From NCBI RefSeq assembly GCF_046630445.1, contig NC_092335.1:315070501-315134500 (forward strand): a stretch of DNA of 64,000 nucleotides, given 5' to 3'. The stretch is from Rutidosis leptorrhynchoides (taxonomy: Eukaryota > Streptophyta > Magnoliopsida > Asterales > Asteraceae). Below the pieces are notes generated by a model. The model was not told where the DNA came from. It saw only the letters and a program-made list of their open reading frames with translations, and made no database searches. Below, one piece after another: positions 1 through 10,312 of this stretch. Each line of letters starts with the position of its first letter. Within the stretch, counting starts at the first letter, position 1. The translations under genes and the position numbers were made by a program.

Positions 1-538
1 CTATTTTTTCGGTTGGAGGTGGTCTCCATTAGATCTGTTGTGTGTTTCTTGTGTAATCGCTGATGGTGGTGTTAACACTGGCAAGTGCTGGATGATTTAT
101 ATTTGAATGATTTAAAGGTTCCGAATGAAGTTGGTTCTGAATGACAATAATCTATTAATTGTCATTTTGAATTAACAATGAATAATGTAAAATTACTATA
201 TTAATGTTATTAATAATTTAAACAATGATAGTTGTTTAATAAGTAATTTTGATTAAATTTAAAGATTTTATTAAATAGAATTTATGTGTTTTTTTTTTAG
301 AGATTCTATTAAATAGAATTTATGTGTTTAATGGTAAAGATAGTATTTTTACTTTGAATGATTCGATATTGAATAGTGAACAATTCAACCAAATATGTTA
401 TTTATAGATCAGAAACAAACGCGTTTAATCATGAGTAATATTTGAGCTTTTATACATATCAAATTGTGGCGTCCCCTTGACCGAATAATTATTACGTTTA
501 GTTTATCTGAGCAGTATCGAGTGGGAAATTTACCGTTT
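1..538. other. Upstream region of RHF2A copy 1
   Basis: AT-rich non-coding sequence. It contains a short direct repeat: 'taaatagaatttatgtgttt' occurs near 274 and again near 310, either side of a poly-T run. I see no gene here. It is repeated at 14544-15080. Confidence 0.6.
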
Positions 539-546
539 TATAAATA
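539..546 (+). promoter_or_regulatory. TATA box of RHF2A copy 1
   Basis: A perfect plant TATA consensus, TATAAATA, lies about 260 bp upstream of the leader-intron donor. A pyrimidine-rich CT stretch typical of plant leaders follows at 645-675. Transcription would be expected to start about 30 bp downstream, near 575. The start site is inferred, not seen. Confidence 0.5.
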
Positions 547-574
547 TGTGGAAAGGCATGAAACACACAACGCG

Positions 575-1406
575 TACTTTTGGAATAATATTGAAATCTT
601 GAAGACGGAAAGAAAAGTTGAAAAGGGTAGTTTAGAATTTGTCTTCTTCCCCCTCTTTCTCTTCTCTCTATATCTATAGTAAAACATTTGTTCCTGTTTT
701 AAACAAAAATAAAATAAAATAAAATTATTTATTCCTATCAATTGCTTCGGCTTCATCAATCGATTATCTCACCACAATCTCCATCGATCGATCACTTCAA
801 CTCCGGTAACTTTTTTTTTTTTTTGTCTCGAGATTAAATTTTATTACTTCTTACCGTTTTAATTTGAACGTTACTTGTTTTTGTATTTCTTTGATTTAAT
901 TTTCATTCCGTTTGAATTCTTTTATTTCAAGTAGTTAAATCGGAAGCTCTGTTAATTATTGTTCTTTGAAACTTTCAACTCTTGATGTTTGACTAATAAT
1001 AATCAAATGTATAATCAGCAAATAGTCAAATAGGTATCATCCTTAAGTTGTATAATCGCAATCAGGAAATCAAATCTTGCAAATTTTTTTTTTTTTTTTT
1101 TTTTTTTTTGTTTAAAAAATACTCCATATAATCTCTTTTTAAGCCTTAAGTCTGATTAAAATTAATGGTTAGCAGATTATGATTAGGGCAGTGGAAAATC
1201 ATTTTAAATTACTAGTATGTTAAACAAAAGTTGTACAAGTATTGTTAATGCCAAGATATCATAAATATCAAGATATTATTATTTTAAATAATTTACATGT
1301 GGATTCTCATTACTTATAACATCTAGTGTATATACATATTACATTACATATTTGAATAATAATGCAGGCTAAACTAGCTTTATAATTGAAGGTTTTCGTT
1401 TCGAGA
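575..1406 (+). other. 5' leader with intron, RHF2A copy 1
   Basis: The predicted leader exon runs from about 575 to 805 and ends at a good donor (CCG|GTAAC). A 562-bp leader intron (806-1367) ends in a TGCAG acceptor. The second leader exon (1368-1406) leads to the ATG at 1407. A poly-T tract inside the intron, near 1086-1109, differs in length between the two gene copies. Exon limits come from splice-site inspection only. Confidence 0.5.
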
Positions 1407-4400
1407 ATGGAGGACAGTATTAAATGTGAGGACCATTTGATATCAGCTGCAGCTTTTGTCGAAGGTGGAGTTCAGGATGCTTGTGATGATGCGTGTAGCA
1501 TATGCCTTGAAGCATTTTCTGAAAATGATCCGCCTACGGTACATAATTTTGGGACTGCACTATTTCAATAAATAACTTTTTTCGTTTAGCAAGTAGTTAT
1601 ATACAGTATTTATTTTTTGCTGCAGGTTACGGGTTGCAAGCATGACTTTCATCTTCAATGCATTCTTGAATGGTATTCTAAGTTTGCACTATAATTTACC
1701 TTTAAAGTTAGAAAACTTTAATACGATGCTTAAAGCTTGATCGAAATTGAGATTACTACATCCCCCTTTTTGATGATAATATATAGCTATGGTATATGTA
1801 TCCTTTGTTGTCCATTATATTATTGTATAAACTTGTGTATCCTAATCCAGGCTTCCATAGCTCCAATTGTTAATCTTGACTTGGTGTCAACTACAGAGTT
1901 ACTTAAATTTTAACCTTTTCAGATTAATACTCTTATTGCTTCACATGGTTCCATATAGGTGCCTAAGTAATGTCCATTAGGAATTTAGGATTACAGACTA
2001 GAGGTGATCATCAGTTAAACCTTTTTGGAACCTAAATCGTAGTATGTTTAGAGAGGAGAAATAGCAAGTTCTAGGTGCTTCGTGCTTTATCATTTACCTA
2101 CCACGCTGATTGACGGTAATGAACAATTGTTGAAGAACTTTGTAATGTGCTATAACATAATTGTCTAGAAACATAAACATAATCGTTCACGTGTTTAAAA
2201 GCTCTAAAATTTTCGTTTAAATTCAACAATTTTGACCTTGAGCGATTTTGACCGATTAAATCCGACTTTACCAACAAATTCATTTTTGACCCATTGACCG
2301 ACCTTGACCTATTAATTAAACAGATTTTGGAAATCGGATCGTCATGTTCTTTAAAAGGAGTAATCAGGGAGTGATTAGGCATTTTTTGTAACAGTGAATA
2401 TGTTTGTTATTCTTTAGATATGAAAAATAGTTCATGCTCTATCATTGACCTACTACATTGATTGGTGGTAATAAACGATTGTTGAAGAAATCTGTAATGG
2501 GCTTTGCAACATTAATACAAATTCAGCGCTAGATGTTTTAACCTTGTGAGTATCATACGAGTGGAATTTGGATGACATGTTTTGTGGAACATCTTTTATA
2601 TGAAAGTCTGAACAAAATATACAAGTGATACAATATATGAGATAAGATACAAGTTGTTTAATACATGAGTTATGATGCTTGCAATAAGTTTGATGATAGT
2701 CGTAATGGAAAATAGTTCATTTTTGGTATTACAAATAGGTTGTTATACTATTAGTTGTATCAATTCAACTTATTATACAGATTCGTGATGCATAGAACAC
2801 GTAGACTGTGATCACCAATACTAAAATTTCAGAAACATAATGTAGTTGGTGTAGAGGATGATTATGGCTCATGGGGCTCAGCCTATATGTTAGGACTTGA
2901 AGAAGGGAAGTCCTACCGAAAGCATTCTCTTGAGGAATGGAAGCTTTAGTATTAATGGAATGAACTCTTAAGTTTCAGAGTTGGTAGAATTAATGGAATG
3001 ACACAGTGAAATGTCATATCTTTCATGGCTTCAATAGATAATGAGAACTCATACTTCAAAATAGGAATATATGACATGGTCGTGAAAGCAGAGGATTTGT
3101 TTCTGCAAATTATACTGTATACTTCTACTTAAATTAAGACTTTAATTATCTGCATTTTAAGAGGTTGGAGAGAAGAGTTGATGTCTATTGAGACTCACAA
3201 ATTGAAACCCACTCAAAGACAACAGAATCACGTTTCCAACACCCAGTTCAAAAACAAAACAAAAAAACTAGTAAGACGAATTATTGAAAGTTTCATCAGT
3301 TATCAAAATTAATTTTCCACAAAGTTTAATTTGCTCTTTAGGTTGCAAGTCCCTTGGACAATGGTTACATGCTGTTACAGGCACAGCGATGAATATATAC
3401 GGCTGAGCATTATGTTGCGTATAATAGTTTGGAGCCCATTACCAGGTGGGTGAGATAATCATTCAAATAAGTATAATAGATTAGAGGTTAAGTACTAGTC
3501 GTGCAATCTAGCATTAAGAGTACTTAAAGGTTTAAGGTGTGAGAAGCAAAAGTTAGGTAAGGCAATTCTTGTGTTTTAGCACTACTTATATGGTTAGATA
3601 TGAGGTTTGCTTTAGATGTCTATCTAAACTTGTTTTCTTGGCTGCTTGAACTAATTTTTACTATCTTTTAATTAGATACTAACTTTGTAGAGCAATTATG
3701 ATGTTGTGGACTCCGGATCTGTCAAGTAATGAGAATCAAAATTATGCACATCTGTTAACAGGATTGGGTCAAACAGGTTTTGTTTGAGCCAGTTAAAACA
3801 AGTTGGTTCGGCTTGACCTGCTAACATTGTTTGCTTTCTTTTCTAGCATTTTGAACAATGATTAATAATCCCTATATGAACTACCATCTCATTTAAATTG
3901 ATCAAATGTGTAGGATGGATAATCACTTTATTATGACATCTACTACTTTAAACACACTTGAGCCCACAGATTTTAATTAATCCCCTGTTTTTACGTAAAC
4001 ATGTTGAAATTTGCACTCCTAACGTCGAGCATCACCAACATTCAGTTAAAACATTTTTGCAACTCTTTTGTAGGTGTCAAAGGAGCTCTCAATGCCCAAT
4101 GTGTTGGCAGTCTATAAACCTCAAGGACCCAAGCAGGTTACATTTTTCATATTAAAAGCTTCTTTTTATATATTTGTGAAATGATTACATCATTAAAGAA
4201 ATCAGAATATAATCGCCAGTCCTAAAGGTTGACTTTGGCTCATTTATTGAACCAGCGATATACAATCTGGTCCTTGATCTGATTTTCTTGGATTTTGGTT
4301 TTTCGGAGTTGGGTAGTTGGAGGGCCCTTTTCTTTTTTCGTGTTTTTTCCTGATAATGTTAATGATTCTTACATCATGATATCTTTACTAATTGACAGTC

Positions 4401-7400
4401 AGGAGTTGCTTGATGCAATAGAGCAGGAAAGAAATATTGCAAATAACCCGTCTATAAATACTACTACTATATTTCATCATCCGACCTTTGGCGATTTTGA
4501 GTTACAGCATGTATACATCTATCTCATCTTTTCAAGCTCTTGTCATTATTTTTTCTCTAGAAAACGTAAGAGTAAACTTTAGAGGAGGTGATTTCATAAA
4601 TGAATCGGTTTAGTTGGTTCTTTGAATTTCTAATGGATCTAATGGGTTACGTGAAATAGAGTAGCTAGAAAGAAAATGTTATATCTAAATTGAATGTTGT
4701 AACAACTTTTGATACCGAAATCCAGTGTTGCAGAACTTGGAATTACTCGTTGAGTACTTGGTCAAAACTCTAGATTACTCGGAATATCGGTCCAAAACTC
4801 GGGATTATTCGGAAAATCAGTCAAAATTTGGTCAAAACTGGGTCAAAGTCGGTCAAAGTTGGTCAAAGTCAAACTTGGTCAACATCCGAGTACCTCCCGA
4901 GTTGGCGAGTACTCTCCGAGTAGCGATTTTTGCAACCTTGCTGAAATCATATTTATACTGCATAAAACCTTTTAAATCGAAATTATAGTTTTCAGAATTT
5001 AATTTTACTTTATTGTAAGAAAAACCAAAAAGTAGAAGAAAAAAAGTGTTTGGTGTCTACCTTACCGAACACAAAAAACTAGTTGTCTTGACGTAAACCT
5101 ATTCTGGATGTAATCTTGTTTGCACGTGCAGCTGCCTGCTAGTGCGACTGCTGCTGAACTTGAGGAGCGGATAATTCAACACTTGGCTGCTGCTGCAGCC
5201 ATGGGTAGGGCCCGTCATATTGCTAGAAGGGAAGGTCATAGAAGTCGAACCTCGGCCAATGTTCGGTCCCGTTATATTGGTTTATCTACAACACAACCAA
5301 GTATACCTTCTCCTACTCGGCCTACTTTAAGTGATGACGTTGAACCTACTACTCCTATCGTGGGCCCCGCATCACCATTGGTCTCCAGCATTGTTCCTGC
5401 GCGTCCACCTGAAAGTCCCACAACTGACAGGTACCATACGATTCAACTTGTATCACAAATTTAGAGAAGTCATTATAGGTGGCAAATTTGACCTTGTGGT
5501 GTTAATTATAATTATAATTATAATTATATTATATTATAATTATATTATATTATAATTATATTATATTATATTATATTATATTATAACTACATCTAATAGA
5601 CAAAAGTTATGAATAGTCACTAGGAGTATTTTCGACTTTTCACCTTTTTTTTAAAATTTTAACTAAATTTCATTTCACCAACAAAGCCCCCCACACTTTT
5701 TCCAAAAATTCAAATCGACCCCCCTATTTGGAGGGTAAAGTGTCAAATAACCATTTTCATAAAAAATCTTAAATAAACTTCACCCAAATATTCAACGGGT
5801 CATATCTTCTCGCTCGCAACGAGTTAAATTTTTCCGACACCATCGTTAAACTCGAAATAATTTTAGGAACACAATGTCACTAACTATACGCAAAACGGAC
5901 GCTTTTTAAAAAAACACTAAATATTTGGGGTACTTTTCATACACGTTGATTTTGCGTTAAAATTTTTAAAAGTCGACAATTCCATAGCGAAACGCGGAGA
6001 TGCACATATATTGTTAATTTAAAATAACATTTAAATCTTTCACGGGTTATACCTTTTAGTTTGACTCGAGTTGCGCTTCAACGACATCATCGTTAGCCAC
6101 GAAATAATTTTACAAACTAAACGCAATAAAATACATTGAAAACCGAACCCCCGGCGCGAAGCGAGGGTTCGAAAACTAGTTTTGTCTAAAGGATCAATTT
6201 ATTTAATAAAAATATATATAACTGAAACGGGTCAAAGGGTTTGAAATTTGCGAAAGTTGCCCGTCGGGTAGAAATCCTTACTACCTCCTAAATTCGTTTA
6301 TATATGGATATAGATATATGTTATTGTTATTATACGGGTTTGGGCAAACTGCAATAATACTATAAATTATTGAGTGTTTGATCCTAAGACGAGTGGTGGA
6401 CACAGGGTGGGGGCAGTGTAGGCAGCTGCCCCTGCCCCTCAAGAAATTTCATATCTTGTAAAAACTTCCTTTTTAAAGGTATTGATGATTAATGATATTC
6501 AATAACTTTTGCCCACTCAAAATGAAAAATATAAAATAATATAAATACAAAACAATGATCAATTCGTGTTCGAAATACATAAAAATTGCTTTAATAACCC
6601 AGAAACGAGAACGGGTTTTTTAATAATCTCTAAAACAAAGAAACGGGCGAAAATTTATCCTGCGCCAGTTCTGTTCCTAAGTTGATCAGGCTTCAGACAC
6701 TTCTAGTAATGTCGTTTATCTTTATTATTGTGCAACATCTGATATATAATTAATGATTAATGATCACTTTTATTTTACTAGGTCGGGTATGCAATCATCC
6801 CCAAACAACCAAGATAGAGCGGGGCCTTCAGAACCGTTTTCCGATTTCAAAACCCGAGTTAATGCAATATCAATGAGGTAATCGATAAAAGAAAATTTTC
6901 AACATTGTTCTCGTTCATTGGACATAGCTCATGATGATTTTTGTCAAAATAGATACAAAGAATCGATTACAAAAACCACTAAAACTTGGAAGGAAAGATT
7001 ATTCTCCCGCAACAACACTCCAACAGAACATGGTCCTAGAGAGGGCAGTGCAGCAGGCATGGCAACATTATCACGTATGATCGACCATCTTCAACAAGAC
7101 TTGTCACCCGTTTCCAGTAATACAAATAGTTCACCTTTTAATCAAGACCAAAACGACACTGTAGCACCAACTGTGAATAATTCTGCGACTCAAAATCAGG
7201 TAACAGGTTCACCACCAGCAGATTCTGCTATACAGTGAGTTACCTTTGTTAATAACTTCATGTACACTATAAAACTTGTATTTGACTTACAACTTGAGAT
7301 CTATATAAGAGTGCCGGGGGCTGCGAAATTTATATCCCTTTGCTTGTTTAACACCTTTCCGTATGTTTTCTGCTTTTAAATCATTGTTATTCATTAGGCT

Positions 7401-8893
7401 CTGCTACTGCCTATTGGTATTACACTAAGGATGTGAGCTTGGACAGTTGAGTGGGTTGATATGTTTCTGTTCACATTTTCGGGCGTTGCGCCTAGGAATG
7501 ACAATGGATCGGATATGTATCGGGTGATGCATTATCTATATCTATATTCATTTAGTTTTTGTTCATCTATATCCATTTAATTTTAATTCATCCATATCCA
7601 TATCCAGTGGATTAAGCGGGTTAATGGATATTCAAAAAATGTTATAATATTTTCTAATACGTGATAAAACCAAAAGTGTAATATAACAAAAAATATACAT
7701 AATGTGAATTAAAATCTATCCACAAGAATGAGTTTTTTTGTCGAAGGTATAAAACAGTCTATTAAATTTACTATTAAACGTGTAACTTGTGTGTTTAATT
7801 TAATCAGATATACGTGTTTTATTCTAATATATCATAGTTAATTCATCATATGGTAACAAGCAAAATGTATATGTAATGATAAATGTATTTTTAATGGTAA
7901 ATGTGTTTGTATATATCTATATTTATGTATTTATATATGTATTTCATGTCTTCATAGGTACTTCCTACGTCCTAAATTAATAGTTATGTTTTGACTTTTC
8001 AAAGTTTTTGTTTCTTAACTTTGACTTTTAACAAATTTTTTTTTTGTGTTATATAATATTTTATGAAATTTATATGTATATATTAAGTAAGTTTTATATG
8101 TGTTTTTATTTGATATAACTTTAATAAAATATTATATAACAATAAAGAAATTATGTAAAGTTAAAGTTAAGAGATAAAGACTTTGAAAAGTCAAAATAAG
8201 ATTATTAATTTGGGACGTGGATAGTATATTAATGGATGAGATTTTAGTTGATATCTCGATTTCTAGTTTTGAGCCTTTTTCCTCTCGTTTTGTATCTTTT
8301 GTTGAGTTCCTTTTTCTTTGAAAAATGTCTCGTTTATATATGAGTTTGGGTTATTCTTGCCAAAAAAAAAAAAAAATTATGGATGAATTTTTTTATCAAT
8401 ATCTATATCCATTTAGGTTCGTCCACTGGACTGGATGCCCATTGCCATCCTTAGTTGCGCCTTGAAGGTGATACCACTAGGCGAATAAATCTTGAAGTTT
8501 ACAAGTTCAGTCTACTTAATGTATAAGTTGATAAGTAAAAATATAACTACAACATTACTCAATTATCAAGGAGTAGACGGTCATACTCTTACCCAAAGGT
8601 GAAGACATTGTTTTCAAAAAAATTATAAACATGATTTGATTTACTTGAACATAAATTCATGTTTACCTATACTGAGCAACTTATTAAAGATAAAAGTAAA
8701 AAGTTGAAGGGTATGAGGTGTGGTTGCATTTTGAGGCTGGATGAATAGACGATCTTGGCCGTTTATTTACGTGATCAACAACAGTTCATATTCTTTGTTT
8801 TTCAACAACCTTGCTTTTTACCTAAATTGCAGTGCATCGTACATGGATCATCGTCGTATGTCCCTCTTCGATCTCAGAATGCAATTGTTATGA
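1407..8893 (+). CDS. RHF2A: RING-H2 E3 ubiquitin ligase, RHF2A-like, copy 1 (8 coding exons)
   Basis: Coding exons 1407-1538, 1626-1672, 4074-4136, 4399-4510, 5132-5430, 6782-6877, 6953-7234 and 8833-8893 join in frame with GT-AG introns to give 363 residues; Arabidopsis RHF2A is about 375. The C3H2C3 RING lies near the N terminus: C30, C33, C48, H50, H53, C56, C67, C70. After it come the family blocks QELLDAIEQERN, FGDFELQH, EERIIQHLAAAAAMGRARH, QDRAGPSE and RYKESITK. Known role of the family: RING E3 that with RHF1A promotes degradation of the CDK inhibitor ICK4/KRP6 during gametogenesis. The last exon relies on the CA|GTGAGT donor at 7235; without splicing the frame would stop at once after residue 343. 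The TTG codon upstream at 1386 is not a plausible start. No TM segment seen. Introns 4, 5 and 7 hold transposons. Confidence 0.93.
2098..2390. repeat. Dispersed MITE-like fragment in intron 2 (copy 1)
   Basis: The stretch around 2160-2330 (with 'gaaacataaacataat' and repeated TTGACC/GACCGAT motifs) resembles 28976-29130 beside OEP61, and its TTGACC-rich part resembles the MITE at 4725-4942. I take it as an internally preserved fragment of the same dispersed family. No clear ends were found. It is repeated in gene copy 2 at about 16634-16926. Confidence 0.4.
4725..4942. mobile_element. Small hAT-like MITE in intron 4 of RHF2A (copy 1)
   Basis: Its ends are imperfect inverted repeats: GTGTTGCAGAAC...ATTACTCG at the left and, read in reverse, AGCAAGGTTGCAAAAATCGC...ACTCGG at the right. 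It is flanked by GAAATCCA (4717-4724) and GAAATCAT (4943-4950), a 6-of-8 match consistent with an aged 8-bp target duplication. The interior is rich in GGTCAAA repeats. A relative starts at about 28822 next to OEP61. The copy-2 counterpart is 19259-19476. Confidence 0.5.
5505..5586. repeat. ATTATA microsatellite in intron 5 (copy 1)
   Basis: Simple repeat of TTATAA/ATTATA units. It abuts the left end of the Helitron at 5592. Confidence 0.8.
5592..6179 (+). mobile_element. Non-autonomous Helitron in intron 5 of RHF2A (copy 1)
   Basis: It starts with TC after an A (A|TCTAATAGAC) and ends CTAG|T, as Helitrons do. A GC-rich hairpin (CCCCGGCGCGAAGCGAGGG) lies about 10 bp before the 3' end. There are no terminal inverted repeats and no target duplication beyond the A/T host bases. 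At 588 bp it has no Rep/helicase frame. The same 3' end recurs at 25849 and 26327. The copy-2 counterpart is 20131-20718. Confidence 0.82.
7493..8453. mobile_element. Non-autonomous hAT element in intron 7 of RHF2A (copy 1)
   Basis: A perfect 8-bp target duplication, GTTGCGCC, flanks it at 7485-7492 and 8454-8461. The terminal inverted repeats are TAGGAATGACAATGG and, read in reverse, TAAGGATGGCAATGG (12 of 15). The 961-bp interior has no transposase frame and hosts a Stowaway MITE. An 8-bp duplication is the hAT signature. The copy-2 counterpart is 22032-22992. Confidence 0.88.
7961..8224. mobile_element. Stowaway (Tc1/mariner) MITE nested in the hAT (copy 1)
   Basis: It has long inverted repeats starting CTTCCTACGTCCTAAATTAA at the left and ending TTAATTTGGGACGTGGATAG at the right, with TA on both sides (7959-7960 and 8225-8226). 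The ends match the plant Stowaway consensus CTCCCTCCGTCCC. At 264 bp it could fold into one long hairpin. The copy-2 counterpart is 22500-22763. Confidence 0.88.
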
Positions 8894-9273
8894 TCCAACC
8901 TCGAATTTAATTAATTAATATCTTATACTCGACGAAGCCAACATAAATCTGATCCGAATAATAATAAATTAATATTAATAATAATAATAATTAATAATAC
9001 TCCGCAAGAAATAAAAGGTAGTTTCAATGCAATAATTCTTTTAGGGTGACTTGGGTGACTTCACTACTACCTAATTTTCATCTCTTGAACTTGTTCTACT
9101 ACCTAATTTTCATCTCTTGAACTTGTTCTGACTTCTGAAGGTGAATCCACTACCCCTTGAACTTGTTTCACTACCCAAATTCTCATTTTTTAAACAGAGA
9201 TAATTACTAACCTATTAATTAATTACAACAACAACAAAATATATAAATTTTTTTTTTTTTGGTAAAAATAGTA

Positions 9274-9321
<48 letters not shown>

Positions 9322-9420
9322 ATCAAATGATCCGGAATTACAACATTATATCAGTTCTAATGAACTGCGACATACACGTACAATAGCCTTGAAATCAACG
9401 ACTAGAGAGCTAAACAAACA
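8894..9420. other. Downstream region of RHF2A copy 1
   Basis: 3' flank with AT-rich sequence. A two-copy 32-bp tandem repeat (units start at 9067 and 9099, core CTACCTAATTTTCATCTC) has a third, partial, diverged copy near 9150. A poly-T/TA tract follows at about 9250-9318. The last 100 bp match the left part of the possible retroposon tail seen whole after gene copy 2 (23786-24240). No gene is seen. Confidence 0.6.

Positions 9421-9507
<87 letters not shown>
9421..9507. repeat. (TG)n(TA)n microsatellite at the duplication breakpoint
   Basis: A short TG run followed by about 76 bp of pure TA. It lies exactly where copy 1 stops matching copy 2. Copy 2 continues instead with an ACACAC-rich non-repeat sequence. 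Confidence 0.95.
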
Positions 9508-9510
<3 letters not shown>

Positions 9511-9693
9511 TGCATATCTATTTACACATAATCGTTCGTGAATTGTTGGGAACAGTTGAAGGGTAAATGAATACATGAACACAGTTCAAAGTTTTTGAGA
9601 TTTCAACATTACAGACTTTGCTTATCTTGTCGGAAACATTAAATCATTTAAAGATAAAGTTTAAATTTGGTCGGAAATTTCTGGGTCGTCACA
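9508..9693 (-). repeat. LTR end fragment (LARD/gypsy family), minus strand
   Basis: Fossil LTR scrap. Read on the minus strand it begins TGTGACGACCCAGAAATTTC and continues with the 'cgacacgataagcaaag'-like block and the ACGAACGATT block that also open the LTRs at 49971 (reverse), 50272 and 58344. Only the first 185 bp or so of the LTR remain. It directly abuts a second LTR piece of the same family at 9694. Confidence 0.8.
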
Positions 9694-9864
9694 GATACTG
9701 AACAATGCAGGGTTGGCCTTGGATTCACGAACCTTTATCAAGTATTATATATTAACACATATCATATTTAATCAACTAAATTTATTTATAATTTATAATG
9801 TATTAGATTAATATCATTATATATAATCATACTAATATTTATAATAGGTTATATAATACTTATA

Positions 9865-9934
<70 letters not shown>
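9865..9934. repeat. (AT)n microsatellite
   Basis: About 70 bp of near-pure AT within the truncated LTR. Confidence 0.95.
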
Positions 9935-9937
<3 letters not shown>

Positions 9938-10128
9938 TAAATGCTATATTAATATAAGTAATATTATATTATATTAGTTAATATATTAAAATCTAATATT
10001 AGTATACTTGTGATATATGTAATACATATATATTTTTATATAAATATCTTTTGTTTGTAAAAATAATAATTACAATACTAATAAAATAATGATAATAATA
10101 ATAATAATACTTATATTTGAAAATGATA

Positions 10129-10131
10129 ATG

Positions 10132-10205
<74 letters not shown>
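10129..10205. repeat. (AAT)n microsatellite
   Basis: About 75 bp of AATAAT repeat. The apparent poly-asparagine frame it creates is an artefact of the repeat. Confidence 0.95.
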
Positions 10206-10207
<2 letters not shown>

Positions 10208-10244
10208 AAATACTACCTCAATAGAATATGCTTTCAAAAAAAAT

Positions 10245-10312
10245 AATGCTCCTGCCCCGGGCTCTAACTCGTGACCTCTCGCTTCACAAGCAACCTTCTA
10301 AACCAATGAACC
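10245..10312 (-). other. tRNA-like sequence with Pol III box motifs inside LTR fragment
   Basis: On the minus strand, TGGTTTAGAAGG (10294-10305) fits the tRNA A-box consensus. AGTTAGAGCCC downstream fits the B box at about 9 of 11 positions, with a GGTCACGAG T-arm-like lead-in. The A-to-B spacing is about 8 bp shorter than in a functional tRNA, so this is a tRNA-derived relic (SINE-like or captured), not a working tRNA gene. Confidence 0.4.

Larger units (their letters stand above)
1..9420 (+). repeat. Segmental duplication, copy 1 (contains RHF2A-like gene)
   Basis: The first 9.4 kb recur at 14544-23993 in the same orientation. The offset drifts between 14534 and 14543, caused by short indels in poly-T runs and microsatellites. 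By eye I found about ten substitutions across the whole alignment, so identity is near 99.9%. The left edge lies outside the window. The right edge is at about 9420, inside a TG/TA microsatellite. All introns and all nested transposons are shared, so the duplication is younger than every one of them. It could be a true tandem duplication or an uncollapsed haplotype in the assembly. Confidence 0.95.

Noticed and set aside
538-759. Minus-strand frame over the RHF2A leader
   Set aside because: Shadow of a pyrimidine-rich plant leader; no splice or start support.
6400-6450. Possible hAT end (GGTGGACACAGGGTGGGGGCA...CTGCCCC)
   Set aside because: Only one end resembles the hAT termini; no partner end or target duplication found.
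10089-10274. Open frame coding for a poly-asparagine protein
   Set aside because: It is translated AAT microsatellite inside an LTR fragment.
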